A stretch of 64,000 bases of DNA from Deltaproteobacteria bacterium HGW-Deltaproteobacteria-15 (GCA_002840535.1 PHBH01000022.1:1-64000), one strand, 5' to 3'. Shown: positions 36,394 through 46,365, numbered from the stretch's first letter. Made by a program: numbers and translations. Notes: generated from the letters alone by a model not told the origin.

Positions 36394-36804
36394 TGAAGCT
36401 CCCTGCAGCCCCGCCTACGGGATTTTTCTTCGCTACGCTCGAACACCCCACCCTTCGGGCGGGTCCCCATGTTCCGCTTCGCTACGACACGATGCAGGGA
36501 ATCTTCCACCTCACGAGGACTGTCTGTCTGTTTTGGCCTCGCTCGCTAACCCCGCAACAAGCTGCGGGGGAAAAAGGACACCGCCCCGAAGGGGTGGAAC
36601 TCCAAGCGAAGCGAGGAGAATGCGCTCGCTGTTTCGGTTCAGGATTTCACGAAAGTTTATAGGCTAGTGAAAAGGAGTAGTTCTGTCAAACCTTTTATAC
36701 AATTCCAGATGAGAAATTGCCGAGGAGACAACGCGTTGAGCCCACATAGGGCTTGATATCTATGTGCAGAAGAGTTAGCTTGAAAAGCTATTTGGAAACA
36801 CGAC
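36394..36804. repeat. Palindrome-rich intergenic region between queA and alr
   Basis: No gene is supported in these 411 bases. GAAGCTCCCTGCA near 36391 is complemented by TGCAGGGAATCTTC near 36492, an imperfect inverted repeat about 115 bp long. It contains a CCCTTCGGGCGGG hairpin and two copies of CTTCGCTACG. A second part has CCCGCAACAAGCTGCGGGG (about 36551) and a CCGAAGGGG palindrome. From about 36660 the base use changes to AT-rich, and this part (with TATACAAT near 36697) probably holds the alr promoter. Confidence 0.55.
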
Positions 36805-37923
36805 ATGATCGAATCCCCCAACAGAGTGAAGATCGATCTTTCCTCCCTCGTGAAGAATCTCGAGCTTGTGAAGGGCTTCCTTGGTCCGGAAACGAAGATC
36901 ATGGGCATCGTCAAGTCCGATGCGTATGGGCATGGTCTCGTTCCGGTCGCGAAGGTGCTGGAGGCGAAAGGAATCTACTGCCTTGGAGTAGCTCATCCGG
37001 AAGAGGGTGTTGCACTCCGCAAAAGCGGCATTCAGTGCCCGGTAGTTATTCTCTGCGGTATCCGAAGCAGAGATGATGCGGCCGAAGCGCTCGCCCGAAG
37101 GCTGACTCCGGTGATTTTCGATATGGAAGCCGTGGAGCTGCTTTCTGCCGAGTGCCTGAAGAGAGGGAAAAAGATCGGTGTTCATCTCAAGGTGGATACG
37201 GGCATGAACCGGCTTGGAGTTCCTTCTGAGAAGGTTCCGGGGTTTATGAGGAGGCTGACGGATTTCACTATGCTTGAGGTCAGGGGATTGACCTCCCATC
37301 TCTCCTCTGCAGATGAGCCGAACCCGGAGTTCACTGAGATGCAGATCGAGCGTTTCGAGAGGGCTGTAAACGAAGGTCTATCGATGGGATTCAGACTCGA
37401 CTTCAACAACCTGGCCAACAGCGCCGGTGTGATAAGGTACAAGAGGTCCCATTTCAACATGGTTCGACCCGGCATTATGCTCTATGGCGGTCTTCCCTCC
37501 CCCGACTTCCCTGACCCGCCTCCACTCGCGCCGGTGATGCTTTTTTGTGGGAAAGTGCTGCAGGTCAGGGATTTGCCTTCCGACACGCCTGTAGGTTATG
37601 GAAGAACCTACTACACGACCGGGGCGCAAAAGGTCGCGGTTGTTTCAGCCGGGTACGGGGATGGGCTCCCCCGGAGCCTCTCAAACAAAGGGGCCGTGTT
37701 GATCCGATCCAGGCGATGCCGACTGTTGGGAACGGTTTGCATGAACATGGCCGTATGCGATGTTACCGGGATGGAAGGGGTAGCGGTTGGTGACGAAGCC
37801 GTCTTTCTCGGCGCAACGGGCGGAGAGGCGGTTACCGGGGATGATCTCGCCCGATGGGGGAATACCATATCCTATGAGGTCTTCTGCTCCATCGGCCAGA
37901 GGCATATCAGGGAATATTCATGA
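36805..37923 (+). CDS. alr: Alanine racemase
   Basis: This PLP enzyme makes D-alanine for peptidoglycan. The PLP lysine is in IMGIVKSDAYGHG near residue 36, and the catalytic Tyr in VVSAGYGDGLPRSL. HLKVDTGMNRLGV and NMVRPGIMLYGG are family motifs. Length 372 is normal. Its stop overlaps the argS start (ATGA). Confidence 0.96.
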   Translation: MIESPNRVKIDLSSLVKNLELVKGFLGPETKIMGIVKSDAYGHGLVPVAKVLEAKGIYCLGVAHPEEGVALRKSGIQCPVVILCGIRSRDDAAEALARRLTPVIFDMEAVELLSAECLKRGKKIGVHLKVDTGMNRLGVPSEKVPGFMRRLTDFTMLEVRGLTSHLSSADEPNPEFTEMQIERFERAVNEGLSMGFRLDFNNLANSAGVIRYKRSHFNMVRPGIMLYGGLPSPDFPDPPPLAPVMLFCGKVLQVRDLPSDTPVGYGRTYYTTGAQKVAVVSAGYGDGLPRSLSNKGAVLIRSRRCRLLGTVCMNMAVCDVTGMEGVAVGDEAVFLGATGGEAVTGDDLARWGNTISYEVFCSIGQRHIREYS

Positions 37924-39599
37924 GAAAGAGACTGCAGGACATTCTGAATGCGGGCCTTGAAAAGTGTTTTCAGGCGGAATCGTTGAAGAGGTGCCCCATA
38001 CCCAACTACAGCGTCGAAGTCCCGAACCACGCAGGATTCGGACATTTCGCAACCAATCTGCCGCTGCTGCTGGCTTCGAGTCAGGGAAGGCCCCCAAGGG
38101 AAATCGCAAGAATCATTCTGGCAAATATTCTCGATCAGGATGGGTTGATTGAAAAGACGGATATAGCGGGCCCAGGTTTCATCAATTTTTCGATTGCCAG
38201 GAATGAGTGGTTAAATCTTCTTTCACGGATTGTCTCATCCGGTGCAGAGTACGGGAGGAGCGATCTGGGAAGGGGAAAGAAAACAGTGGTGGAATTCGTG
38301 AGCGCCAACCCCACAGGCCCCCTTCATCTTGGACATGGTCGGGGTGCCGCTCTGGGGGATACCCTTTGCCGCATACTCAATTTCTGCGGGTTCGACGTCA
38401 CACGTGAGTTCTACATCAATGACGCTGGTCAGCAGATCAGGCTTCTGGGGGAATCGGTGTTCAGCAGGTGGAAGCAGACCGTGGATCCCGGTCATCCCTT
38501 CCCCGAAAAGGGTTATCATGGAGAGTACATCCTCGATCTGGCCAGACAGATATCGATGCAAGAGGACTTGGGCAACATGGCGGAAGAAGATGCCATCGCC
38601 TTTTGCTCACGGTTCGGCAAAGAAAAAATGCTGGAAGAGATTCGATCCGATCTGAAGGAGTTTCGGGTCCATTTCGACACCTGGTCCAGTGAAACCGATC
38701 TGCATGGTTCAGGGCTCCTGGAACAATCGCTCCAGGCGCTTCGCCAGAGAGGAATGGTTTACGAAAGAGACGGGGCCATGTGGATCAGGACCACTGATTA
38801 TGGAGATGACAAGGATCGGGTCATTCGCAAGAGGGACGGCCAGTATACCTATTTTGCTTCGGACATTTCCTATCATCTTCAGAAGTGGAGCAGAGGGTTT
38901 ACCGGTGCTATCAATATCTGGGGAGCGGACCATCATGGCTACGTTCAAAGAGTGAAAGCGGCCTTGAACAGCAGTGGCGTCGAAGAAGGGTGGCTCTCGG
39001 TTCTGCTGATCCAGCTCGTGAAGCTCTGGAAAGGCGGCCAGGAAGTGAAGATGTCCAAGAGAGCCGGCCAATACGTCACACTGAGAGAACTTCTGGAAGA
39101 AGTAGGAGTGGATGCGGCAAGATTTGTTTTTCTTACCAAGAATCACGATTCGACGCTCGACTTCGATGTGGATCTCGTGAAGAAACAGGACAGCGATAAT
39201 CCTGTGTATTATGTTCAGTACGCCCATGCAAGGATTTGCAGCATCTTCAGAAGGGCTGCGGAGGAGGGGCTTCCGGTACATTGGGACCCGCCGCCGGTTC
39301 TCGGCAGATTGACGGCAGAGGAGGAGATGGCGCTCATCAGGAACATGGCGGAATTCCCTCCACTCCTGGAGGATGCCTGTGGGAAACTTGAGCCTCACCG
39401 TCTGACGTATTATCTGGCGGATCTGGCCGGGCTTTTCCACAAGTACTTCAACATGGGGACGAAGAATGCCGAGTATCGAGTCATCAATACCGATGATGTA
39501 GAACTGAGCCGAGCAAGGCTATTTCTGGCCGGTGCATTGCGAATCGTCCTTGAAAACGGCCTGGGACTGCTCGGGATCACCGCACCTGAGAAGATGTAA
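37920..39599 (+). CDS. argS: Arginyl-tRNA synthetase
   Basis: A class I synthetase charging tRNA-Arg. FVSANPTGPLHLGHGRGAAL carries the HIGH-type motif (HLGH), and VKMSKRAGQYVTLRELLEE is the KMSK region. A DALR anticodon-binding domain ends the protein (YVQYAHARICSIFRR). The N-terminal additional domain (about 1-90) recognises the tRNA. Length 559. Coupled to alr by a 4-nt overlap. Note that the only tRNA in this window is a tRNA-Arg. Confidence 0.97.
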   Translation: MRKRLQDILNAGLEKCFQAESLKRCPIPNYSVEVPNHAGFGHFATNLPLLLASSQGRPPREIARIILANILDQDGLIEKTDIAGPGFINFSIARNEWLNLLSRIVSSGAEYGRSDLGRGKKTVVEFVSANPTGPLHLGHGRGAALGDTLCRILNFCGFDVTREFYINDAGQQIRLLGESVFSRWKQTVDPGHPFPEKGYHGEYILDLARQISMQEDLGNMAEEDAIAFCSRFGKEKMLEEIRSDLKEFRVHFDTWSSETDLHGSGLLEQSLQALRQRGMVYERDGAMWIRTTDYGDDKDRVIRKRDGQYTYFASDISYHLQKWSRGFTGAINIWGADHHGYVQRVKAALNSSGVEEGWLSVLLIQLVKLWKGGQEVKMSKRAGQYVTLRELLEEVGVDAARFVFLTKNHDSTLDFDVDLVKKQDSDNPVYYVQYAHARICSIFRRAAEEGLPVHWDPPPVLGRLTAEEEMALIRNMAEFPPLLEDACGKLEPHRLTYYLADLAGLFHKYFNMGTKNAEYRVINTDDVELSRARLFLAGALRIVLENGLGLLGITAPEKM

Positions 39600-39614
39600 T
39601 AGGTACCCTGGAAC

Positions 39615-40292
39615 ATGGCCCGGAAGAGACCCCCCTCCTCTAAGGGGAACAGCGGAAAATATCACCTGGAGATGAGCTCTCTCTCTCTCTTTTTCTGGGG
39701 ATTCTGTCTCTGTTTTCTCCTCGCGTGGGTTTTTGTGCTGGGTGTGCTGGTAGGGCGGGGATTCCTGCCGAGCGCTGTCAGCACCATTTCCGACCTGAAG
39801 TCGCAGATAAGCAGACTGCAGGGTATTGTTCCACACGGCAAGACATCCCCCCCTGAGCCCCAGAAGATCGAGAAGGATCCGAAGCTGGCCTTTTATGAAA
39901 AGCTCTCCAGCAAGAAGGAAGAGGTAAAGAAAAAGGGCACGAAAGAGGAAAAAGCCGCAAAGCCTGAGGACTCGGTGAAGGCAGTGGCGGAACCGAAGGA
40001 TAAAGCAGTTCCGCCGACTGCCAAACCGGTTGAAAAGAGCCCGGAAGAAGCGGCAGGGATCCAATATACGGTCCAACTGGCATCACTCGAAGACAGGGGA
40101 AAGGCTGAAGGAATGGTCAATCGCTTGAAAACGGGCGGATTTGATGCTTACTTCTATGAGGTAAAGATCAAAGGGAAAACCTTCTACCGCATCCGAAGCG
40201 GAAAATTCAAGTCCAAAGAGGAGGCCGGCATTCACGCCAGAAAAGTGGCTGAAAAGGCCGGGATCAATGGGATCGTTTCCAAATTCGACTGA
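39615..40292 (+). CDS. SPOR-domain membrane protein
   Basis: The 225-residue protein has one membrane helix (about residues 26-46; LFFWGFCLCFLLAWVFVLGV), a charged Lys/Glu/Pro-rich linker (about 75-145) and a C-terminal SPOR domain (about 150-225; YTVQLASLEDRGKAEGMVNR, with RIRSGKFKSKEEA). SPOR domains bind denuded septal peptidoglycan, so a division or envelope role is likely. FtsN and DedD have the same layout, but I cannot assign either name. Confidence 0.88.
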   Translation: MARKRPPSSKGNSGKYHLEMSSLSLFFWGFCLCFLLAWVFVLGVLVGRGFLPSAVSTISDLKSQISRLQGIVPHGKTSPPEPQKIEKDPKLAFYEKLSSKKEEVKKKGTKEEKAAKPEDSVKAVAEPKDKAVPPTAKPVEKSPEEAAGIQYTVQLASLEDRGKAEGMVNRLKTGGFDAYFYEVKIKGKTFYRIRSGKFKSKEEAGIHARKVAEKAGINGIVSKFD

Positions 40293-40296
40293 GGTC

Positions 40297-40794
40297 ATGA
40301 TCAGGAAGGCCATCATTGAAGATATCAGGCCTGTCCACAGACTGCTGAGCAGCTACGGGGAGAAAGGACTTCTCCTTGCCAGGCCTTTGAGCGAGCTCTA
40401 TGATCATTTGAGGGACTTTTCAGTACTCACCGTTCAGGGCGGTGCCGAGCCCATTATCGGCGTCTGTGCGCTTGGCATCTGCTGGGAAGATCTTGCTGAA
40501 ATTCGATCGCTCGCTGTCGCGGAAGGATACAAGAGGATGGGGTATGGGGCCCGCCTCGTGCAAGGCTGCCTCGAGGAGGCTGTCTGCCTTGGATTGAAAA
40601 AGGTCTTTGCACTAACGTACGTGGAGGGTTTTTTTGCAAGTCTGGGGTTCAGGAGAGTGGAAAAGTCCGTTCTTCCTCACAAGGTGTGGGCGGACTGCCT
40701 GCGATGCGCCAAATATCCGGACTGCGACGAAACCGCAATGGTAATCGATCTGGGCTCTTCGGGCCGTAAAAGGAGCGATGCATGTTTGGAATAG
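40297..40794 (+). CDS. Short ArgA-type GNAT N-acetyltransferase
   Basis: A GNAT-fold acetyltransferase, likely a stand-alone N-acetylglutamate synthase. [20 protein letters not shown] starts the fold; [20 protein letters not shown] is the acetyl-CoA loop (motif A); [11 protein letters not shown] is motif B. The C-terminus has a distinctive [20 protein letters not shown] Cys motif seen in short ArgA proteins that lack the kinase domain. Length is 165 residues from ATG 40297, 4 nt after the SPOR stop with GAGG upstream. It overlaps tatA by 13 nt. No other arg gene except argS is near. Confidence 0.8.
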   Translation: MIRKAIIEDIRPVHRLLSSYGEKGLLLARPLSELYDHLRDFSVLTVQGGAEPIIGVCALGICWEDLAEIRSLAVAEGYKRMGYGARLVQGCLEEAVCLGLKKVFALTYVEGFFASLGFRRVEKSVLPHKVWADCLRCAKYPDCDETAMVIDLGSSGRKRSDACLE

Positions 40795-41165
40795 GGTTGC
40801 CGGAACTCATTATCATCCTGGTTGTCGCCCTCATTGTATTCGGGCCCAAGAAGCTCCCGGAACTGGCCAAGGCCTTGGGCAAGGGGATGGCGGAATTCAA
40901 GAAGGCTACCCACGAGATCAAGGAGAGCCTGGAATCGAACGAGGATCTGCAGTCGGTCCGGAAGGACCTGGCAGATTCCGTGACGGGTCTCGACCACCCC
41001 GAAACTCCGGCGGAGGCCGAAAAACCTGAGGAGGAAACCGCGAAGTTCGAGGGATACGATCAGGTAATCGAGTCATACGAAAAGCTGAAGGCGGAAGAAG
41101 ACCAAAACCCCAACGACAAGAAGAAGGATCCTGCGTTGGAAGCGAAAGACGATCATGCCGGCTAA
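40782..41165 (+). CDS. tatA: Twin-arginine translocase subunit TatA/TatB
   Basis: The N-terminal anchor [20 protein letters not shown] is followed by [20 protein letters not shown], the hinge and amphipathic helix of TatA. Length is 127 residues, longer than classic TatA, with a charged tail as in TatB. No separate tatB is present, so this may serve both roles as in minimal TatAC systems. It overlaps the acetyltransferase and tatC genes (by 11 nt). Confidence 0.9.
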   Translation: MFGIGLPELIIILVVALIVFGPKKLPELAKALGKGMAEFKKATHEIKESLESNEDLQSVRKDLADSVTGLDHPETPAEAEKPEEETAKFEGYDQVIESYEKLKAEEDQNPNDKKKDPALEAKDDHAG

Positions 41166-41904
41166 TGGACAGCCCCTCATGGCCCATCTGGGTGAATTCA
41201 GAAAGAGACTGGTTGCCAGTGCGATTGCAGTCGGCATAGGCTTTGCAGTCTGCTATGCCTTCTCTGAAGAACTCTTCGAAATACTTGCCCAGCCCCTGAA
41301 GAGCAACCTTGCCGAAGGGGAAAGGCTTGTCTTCACGAACCTTCCGGATATGTTTTTCGTTTATCTGAAAACCGCGTTTGTAGCGGGCCTTCTCCTTTCG
41401 TCTCCCTTCATTTTTTATCAGATATGGATGTTTATCGCTCCGGGGTTGTACAGGAGGGAGAAGACGCTCGTCCTCCCGTTCATCTTTTTTTCAACACTCC
41501 TTTTTGTGGGAGGGGGGCTTTTCGGGTATTTCGTCGTATTCCCCTTCGGATTCAAATTCTTCTTGAGTTTTGAAAACGAGTTCCTGCAGGCCCTCCCTTC
41601 AGTCAAACAATACTTCTCCTTTTCCATAAAGCTTCTCCTGGCCTTCGGACTGGTTTTCGAACTGCCGGTGGTTCTCTTTTTTCTTGCACGAATAGGCGCG
41701 GTAACCCCGGCCTCTCTCCGTAAAAAGCGAAAATATGCCATTCTTATGTGCTTCATCGTCGGAGCGGTCATCACCCCCCCGGACGTGATTACTCAGTTCA
41801 TGATGGCCGTGCCCCTGATCGTTCTGTATGAAGTAGGGATCATCGCAGCAATGGTCGCAGGAAAGAGAAAGCCGGTAGCAGCAGAATCTCCGCCGGCGGA
41901 ATGA
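41155..41904 (+). CDS. tatC: Twin-arginine translocase subunit TatC
   Basis: TatC recognises twin-arginine signal peptides. Six membrane helices are visible. [11 protein letters not shown] is the N-terminal signature with the key Glu, and [18 protein letters not shown] plus [20 protein letters not shown] are conserved. Length 249. It ends the alr-argS-tatAC run. The exported flavin transferase ApbE at 60280-61341 carries a Tat signal and could be a client. Confidence 0.95.
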   Translation: MPANGQPLMAHLGEFRKRLVASAIAVGIGFAVCYAFSEELFEILAQPLKSNLAEGERLVFTNLPDMFFVYLKTAFVAGLLLSSPFIFYQIWMFIAPGLYRREKTLVLPFIFFSTLLFVGGGLFGYFVVFPFGFKFFLSFENEFLQALPSVKQYFSFSIKLLLAFGLVFELPVVLFFLARIGAVTPASLRKKRKYAILMCFIVGAVITPPDVITQFMMAVPLIVLYEVGIIAAMVAGKRKPVAAESPPAE

Positions 41905-41987
41905 CCTCTGGAAAGAGGGTCCGGCGTTTAGAGTTCAGGGTCCAGAGTTCAAGGTTTGGAAGACGAAATGCCGTGAAATTCGCCAAG

Positions 41988-42023
41988 TCAAAAAAAGCCG
42001 CCCTCGCAACGCAAGGACGGCTT
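41988..42023 (-). terminator. Rho-independent terminator of dnaK
   Basis: Read on the minus strand, the stem AAGCCGTCCTTGC pairs over 13 bp with GCGAGGGCGGCTT (two G-U wobbles) around a 3-nt loop, followed by a run of T. It sits about 45 bp beyond the dnaK stop. The 41905-41990 stretch also carries AGAGTTCAGGGTCCAGAGTTC phrase repeats. Confidence 0.85.
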
Positions 42024-42068
42024 CAACCTTTAGCTGTCAACAATTAACTATTCACAATTAACGATTAC

Positions 42069-43979
42069 CTATTTCTTCACCTCTTCGAAATCCGCGTCCA
42101 CAACGTCCTCGTCTTTGGGCCTTCCGCCAGGCGCGGAGTCAGGCCCCGGGCCTCCCGCCTCCTGAGCTCCGCCTGTCGCCTTTGTATAAAGGGCTTCGGC
42201 AATCTTATGCGAGGTTTGGACCAGTTCGTCGGTCAGCCGCTTGATCTCCTGGGTGTTCTCAGTGCCCATGGCGCCCTTCAGGTTCTCAATGGCCTTTGTG
42301 ATGTCGCTCTTGGTGGACTCGTCAATTTTGTCCCCTGCCTCTTTCATGGATTTCTCGACATTGTAGATCAGCGAGTCTGCTGCGTTTCGTGCATCGATAA
42401 GCTCTCTCTTCCTCTTGTCCTCTTCGGAATGGAGCTCGGCGTCTTTTACGAGTCTCTGGATCTCTTCTTCGCTCAAACCGCTCGATGCGGTGATCTTGAT
42501 GGATTGCTCTTTCCCGGTCCCCATGTCCTTTGCGGAAACATTCACGATTCCGTTTGCATCAATATCAAAGGTGACTTCAATCTGGGGAACGCCTCTGGGC
42601 GCGGGCGGAATGCCTACCAGCTGAAAACGTCCCAGGGTTTTGTTGTACGCCGCCATTTCCCGTTCGCCCTGAAGCACGTGGATCTCCACCGCAGGTTGGT
42701 TGTCCGCGGCTGTTGAGAAAATCTGACTTTTCCTGGTAGGTATGGTGGTGTTCTTTTCAATCAGCTTCGTCGCAACACCGCCAAGGGTCTCTATCCCGAG
42801 CGAAAGCGGGGTTACATCCAGGAGAAGAACGTCCTTCACTTCCCCCTTTAACACACCCGCCTGAATTGCGGCGCCAATTGCCACCACTTCGTCAGGGTTT
42901 ACGCCTTTGTTCGGCTCGCGGCCGAAGATTTCCTTCACCTTCTGCTGAACCTTCGGCATACGCGTCATACCGCCGACCAGAATGGCTTCATTGATTTCCT
43001 GAATCTTCAGCCCGGAATCCCTGATCGCAGTGCGGCAGGGCTCCACCACCCTTTCGATAAGGTCGTCAACCAATGACTCCAGCTTCGCTCTGGTCAGTTT
43101 GATGTTGAGATGCTTTGGTCCGCTGGCATCGGCCGTGATGAAAGGGAGATTGATATCGGTTTCCATAGAGCTGGAAAGCTCCATCTTGGCCTTTTCAGCG
43201 GCTTCCTTGAGTCTTTGAAGGGCCATTTTGTCATTTCGCAGATCGATGCCCTGGTCCTTCTTGAACTCACTGGCCAGATAATCCACTACCCTGAGATCGA
43301 AATCCTCGCCACCAAGATGGGTATCGCCATTCGTCGCCTTTACCTCGAAAACTCCCTCCCCGATTTCCAGGATGGAAATATCAAAGGTCCCGCCCCCAAG
43401 GTCGAACACCGCGATCTTCTTGTCGCCTTTCTTATCGAGTCCGTACGCGAGAGAAGCTGCGGTCGGCTCGTTGATGATCCTCAGCACGTTGAGGCCTGAA
43501 ATCCGCCCCGCATCTTTTGTGGCCTGTCTCTGGCTGTCATTGAAATAGGCCGGTACCGTGATCACCGCCTCACTCACTTTTTCTCCCAGGTAGTCCTCCG
43601 CCGTCTGCTTCATCTTCACCAGGATCATTGAGGATATCTCGGCGGGGCTGTAATCTGTACCCCTCACATGGACATGCGCGTCCCCATTTGAGGCTTTGCT
43701 GATCTTGTAAGGCAGGATCTTGATATCTCTCTGCACTTCAGGGGAATCATACTTTCTGCCTATCAGTCTCTTCACGGCAAATATCGTGTTGTCCGGGTTG
43801 GTGACAGCCTGTCTCTTAGCGATCTGTCCAACCAGCCTTTCTCCTTTTTCAGTGAATGCAACAATGGAGGGAGTCGTCCTGCTTCCCTCGGCATTGGCAA
43901 TGACCACCGGATCCCCCCCTTCCATGATCGCCACACATGAGTTGGTCGTACCAAGATCGATTCCTATTACTTTAGCCAT
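42069..43979 (-). CDS. dnaK: Chaperone protein DnaK (Hsp70)
   Basis: DnaK is the ATP-driven chaperone. The nucleotide-binding domain begins [20 protein letters not shown] and includes [18 protein letters not shown] and [14 protein letters not shown]. The linker [14 protein letters not shown] precedes the substrate-binding domain. The C-terminal lid ends in the EEVKK-type tail. Length 636 is normal. grpE lies 38 nt upstream; no dnaJ follows, because the downstream gene is the convergent tatC. Confidence 0.98.
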   Translation of the reverse strand: MAKVIGIDLGTTNSCVAIMEGGDPVVIANAEGSRTTPSIVAFTEKGERLVGQIAKRQAVTNPDNTIFAVKRLIGRKYDSPEVQRDIKILPYKISKASNGDAHVHVRGTDYSPAEISSMILVKMKQTAEDYLGEKVSEAVITVPAYFNDSQRQATKDAGRISGLNVLRIINEPTAASLAYGLDKKGDKKIAVFDLGGGTFDISILEIGEGVFEVKATNGDTHLGGEDFDLRVVDYLASEFKKDQGIDLRNDKMALQRLKEAAEKAKMELSSSMETDINLPFITADASGPKHLNIKLTRAKLESLVDDLIERVVEPCRTAIRDSGLKIQEINEAILVGGMTRMPKVQQKVKEIFGREPNKGVNPDEVVAIGAAIQAGVLKGEVKDVLLLDVTPLSLGIETLGGVATKLIEKNTTIPTRKSQIFSTAADNQPAVEIHVLQGEREMAAYNKTLGRFQLVGIPPAPRGVPQIEVTFDIDANGIVNVSAKDMGTGKEQSIKITASSGLSEEEIQRLVKDAELHSEEDKRKRELIDARNAADSLIYNVEKSMKEAGDKIDESTKSDITKAIENLKGAMGTENTQEIKRLTDELVQTSHKIAEALYTKATGGAQEAGGPGPDSAPGGRPKDEDVVDADFEEVKK

Positions 43980-44017
43980 TTCTTCCTCCGTATCTAATAG
44001 CGTTTATCGAAACTGCC

Positions 44018-44611
44018 TTATCGGGGGATCTCCTCCCTCTTTTCTGCTTCTGGCCGGCCTTTACTCACAACGACCATGGCCGGACGTATGAGACGACCAT
44101 TCAAGGTGTATCCCTTCTGCAGTTCCTGGATGACCGTTCCGACAGGGGCCTGATCATCCTCTTTTTCATAAACAGCCTCGTGATAACGCGGGTCAAAGGG
44201 AGCGCCCGAGGTATGTACTTCCTGAACCCCTGACTTTCCGAGGCTGTCCTTCAATCCCTTCAGCGTCAGTTCCACGCCCTCTCTGAGCGCATCCAGCGAC
44301 TTCTCATCGCGCGCGTGGGCTACCGCTTTATCGAGATTATCCATGAACGGCAAAATGGATTTCACCAGATTCTCGTTCGCGTACTTTATCCACTCCTCTT
44401 TGTCCCTGGCCGCTCTTTTCTTGATGTTGTCGACTTCCGCCATGGAACGAAGATAGAGATCATGGTCGCGGTCCGCTTTCTCCTTCAACTCGCGAAACGC
44501 TTCCACTACTTCTTCTTTTGTCATTTTTTCCAGCGATGCTTCAATGGACCGGTTTTCCTCGGGGTTCTCCTGATCTGACTCTGAGATGACTTTGCTTTTT
44601 TCTTCCTCCAT
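44018..44611 (-). CDS. grpE: Nucleotide exchange factor GrpE
   Basis: GrpE releases ADP from DnaK. A long coiled-coil (LKEKADRDHDLYLRSMAEVDN) leads to the beta-wing (GAPFDPRYHEAVYEKED; YTLNGRLIRPAMVVVSKG). From ATG 44611 it has 197 residues, the usual size. The frame can be read back to a TTG at 44701, but that TTGACA is better explained as a -35 hexamer and the extra residues are hydrophobic and unlike GrpE. An acidic N-terminus (MEEEKSKVISESDQEN) is typical. Confidence 0.95.
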   Translation of the reverse strand: MEEEKSKVISESDQENPEENRSIEASLEKMTKEEVVEAFRELKEKADRDHDLYLRSMAEVDNIKKRAARDKEEWIKYANENLVKSILPFMDNLDKAVAHARDEKSLDALREGVELTLKGLKDSLGKSGVQEVHTSGAPFDPRYHEAVYEKEDDQAPVGTVIQELQKGYTLNGRLIRPAMVVVSKGRPEAEKREEIPR

Positions 44612-44672
44612 GTCTCCGTCTGCATCCTTCTTTTCTGTTTGCCCTTCCTTTAAAAAAGGCTGAAAAATCAGG

Positions 44673-44730
44673 CAAATATGAAAGGTCAAATTTATTGTCA
44701 AACGTTAAGCATCTCCCTGAGGTTTGTCAA
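44673..44730 (-). promoter_or_regulatory. Candidate promoters of grpE-dnaK
   Basis: On the minus strand a perfect TTGACA (44701-44696) is followed after 16-17 nt by AT-rich ATATTTG. A second TTGACA (44730-44725) has a weak TAACGT 17 nt later. I see no CIRCE element or recognisable sigma-32 promoter. Confidence 0.4.
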
Positions 44731-45054
44731 CTGGGCAAAAGTGAACAAAAAATACCTTATGCTCGGCAAACCTGCATGGTTATAGACCAGTGTCCCGAGA
44801 CATGAATTCGGTTACAAACGCGGAGCATTGCACGGGGGTGGTATTTGGAGAATAAGGTCACATCGCTACTGCAGGAAATCTTGAAAAGCCAGTATGCAGG
44901 AAGGCCGGCAGGTGCTTTGGAAGCACAAAGCCGCGCCCCTGAGCGCGGCTTCTTAAAGAAAACTCACCTTCTGACCACCCCTGCACCCGGAGGGATTATT
45001 TCCCGGGGGAGGGGCATTGCCGAGATGTGACATCAGGGCATCAAACCCTCGCTT
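44731..45054. other. Intergenic region between grpE and purC with stable hairpins
   Basis: No gene is convincing here. AAGCCGCGC (44928-44936) pairs with GCGCGGCTT (44943-44951) over 9 bp; it may be the purC transcript end on the minus strand, though the following T-tract is weak. Next to it GTGCTT/AAGCAC (44912-44925) forms a small hairpin. A TTG-initiated 61-codon frame at 44845-45030 crosses both hairpins and looks fortuitous. A small RNA cannot be excluded. Confidence 0.35.
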
Positions 45055-45954
45055 TCAGGACAGCCCGTGTCCGGTAAGCCTTGACAGCGCCTCCAGGTAC
45101 TTTTCCCGCGTTTTCCGGGTAACCTCTTCCGGGAGTCTGGGAGGAGGGGGTGTTTTCGGCCAATCAAGGCTATTGAGGTAATCCCTCAGATATTGCTTAT
45201 CAAAGCTGCTCTGGGGTCCACCCGGGGAGTAGGAATCCATCGGCCAGAACCTTGAGGAATCCGGAGTCAGCACTTCATCGATCAGAATGACCTTCCCTTC
45301 ATTCATCCCGAATTCGAACTTGGTATCAGCAATGAGGATTCCCTTCTTTGCAGCAAGGTCACGTCCAAATCTGTAAAGCGCTATGCTCAGGGAGCGAATC
45401 TCCCGGGCAACTCGCTCGCCCAGAATTTCACATGTTTTCTCAAAAGAGATATTCTGGTCGTGGAGTCCCTGTTCCTCCTTGGTAGATGGAGTAAAAATAG
45501 GCTCATCCAGCTTTTCGGACTCCCTCAGCCCTGAAGGAAGGGGAATCCCGCATACACTCTGCCGGGCAAGATATTCCGTCCACCCGGACCCGGAGAGATA
45601 ACCCCTTACAATACACTCCACGGGAATAGGATCGGCCTTTTTAACAAGCATGCTGCGGCCCTGGAGTTCCTTCCCGTATTTGCGGCATGCCTCAGGATAT
45701 GAAGAGACATCTGCACTGAGGAGGTGATTGTCTACAATGTGCTTTGACTGCTCGAACCAGAAGAGGGAGATGCCGGTCAGGATTCTTCCCTTGTCCGGAA
45801 TGGGATCCTCCATTACCACATCAAAAGCCGAAATTCGATCGCTGGCGACAATGAGCAATTTATCCTCGAGTTCATATATATCCCTCACTTTGCCCCTTTT
45901 CAGGAGCTTCAACTCTTTCAAATGGGAATGCACCATAGGGCCGTTTGACATCAT
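45055..45954 (-). CDS. purC: Phosphoribosylaminoimidazole-succinocarboxamide synthase (SAICAR synthase)
   Basis: PurC joins aspartate to CAIR in purine synthesis. [20 protein letters not shown] and [19 protein letters not shown] are the N-terminal signatures. [33 protein letters not shown] and [11 protein letters not shown] follow. The 299 residues match the longer form typical of eukaryotes and many bacteria rather than the short E. coli form. No other pur gene is nearby. Confidence 0.96.
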   Translation of the reverse strand: MMSNGPMVHSHLKELKLLKRGKVRDIYELEDKLLIVASDRISAFDVVMEDPIPDKGRILTGISLFWFEQSKHIVDNHLLSADVSSYPEACRKYGKELQGRSMLVKKADPIPVECIVRGYLSGSGWTEYLARQSVCGIPLPSGLRESEKLDEPIFTPSTKEEQGLHDQNISFEKTCEILGERVAREIRSLSIALYRFGRDLAAKKGILIADTKFEFGMNEGKVILIDEVLTPDSSRFWPMDSYSPGGPQSSFDKQYLRDYLNSLDWPKTPPPPRLPEEVTRKTREKYLEALSRLTGHGLS

Positions 45955-46053
45955 GTCCTCCTGCTCAAATAAGAATTGAAACGTCCTTGGAAATCAAATA
46001 AATTCAAAGGCCAAGAGTTACACGGAAATCCCAATCATACACAGAGGATTACA

Positions 46054-46350
46054 ATGCTTCTTTCAAAAGAAGACCTGGCCAGGAAAAATGCCATTTACGA
46101 TTTTGACAGAAAAATAGAAGAAATGCATCTGCAGATCCAGCGATATAGTCAGGGCGCCGAAAATCGGCTGCCCGAGTGGGAGAGGCTGGAAATGGAGCTT
46201 CTCCATTTTTCAAGAAAAAAAATCAATGACCTCGAGCTCGCCAAGAATCTTGAAAGAGTGCAGTACAAATTTCAGAATCGAAAAAAAATATGGCTCCGGT
46301 GGATCGAAGAGGCGCATCATTCGGCCGGCGTGGAGAAGGAAAGTACATGA
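46054..46350 (+). CDS. Small coiled-coil hypothetical protein
   Basis: I do not recognise the family. From ATG 46054, with AGAGG upstream, it encodes 98 residues, highly charged and helical (RKNAIYDFDRKIEEMHLQIQ; EWERLEMELLHFSRKKINDL), with no Cys or membrane segment. An upstream in-frame start at 45976 lacks a ribosome-binding site. It sits alone between divergent purC and the convergent lytic transglycosylase. Coding is supported by composition and spacing only. Confidence 0.55.
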   Translation: MLLSKEDLARKNAIYDFDRKIEEMHLQIQRYSQGAENRLPEWERLEMELLHFSRKKINDLELAKNLERVQYKFQNRKKIWLRWIEEAHHSAGVEKEST

Positions 46351-46365
46351 GATTGCCCGTCACCC

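Noticed and set aside
36383-36667. Two overlapping plus-strand frames of about 90 codons after queA
   Set aside because: They are built from inverted repeats and CTTCGCTACG phrases, and have no ribosome-binding sites.
44702-44850. CIRCE or sigma-32 control element before grpE-dnaK
   Set aside because: No TTAGCACTC-type inverted repeat and no CCCCAT-type -10 could be found; only ordinary TTGACA hexamers are present.
44845-45030. 61-codon TTG-initiated frame between grpE and purC
   Set aside because: It has a GGGGTGG upstream, but the frame runs through two strong hairpins and resembles no protein.
44731-45054. Possible 4.5S or other structural RNA
   Set aside because: The hairpins do not carry the SRP RNA tetraloop or its conserved asymmetric loop; best read as terminator-like.
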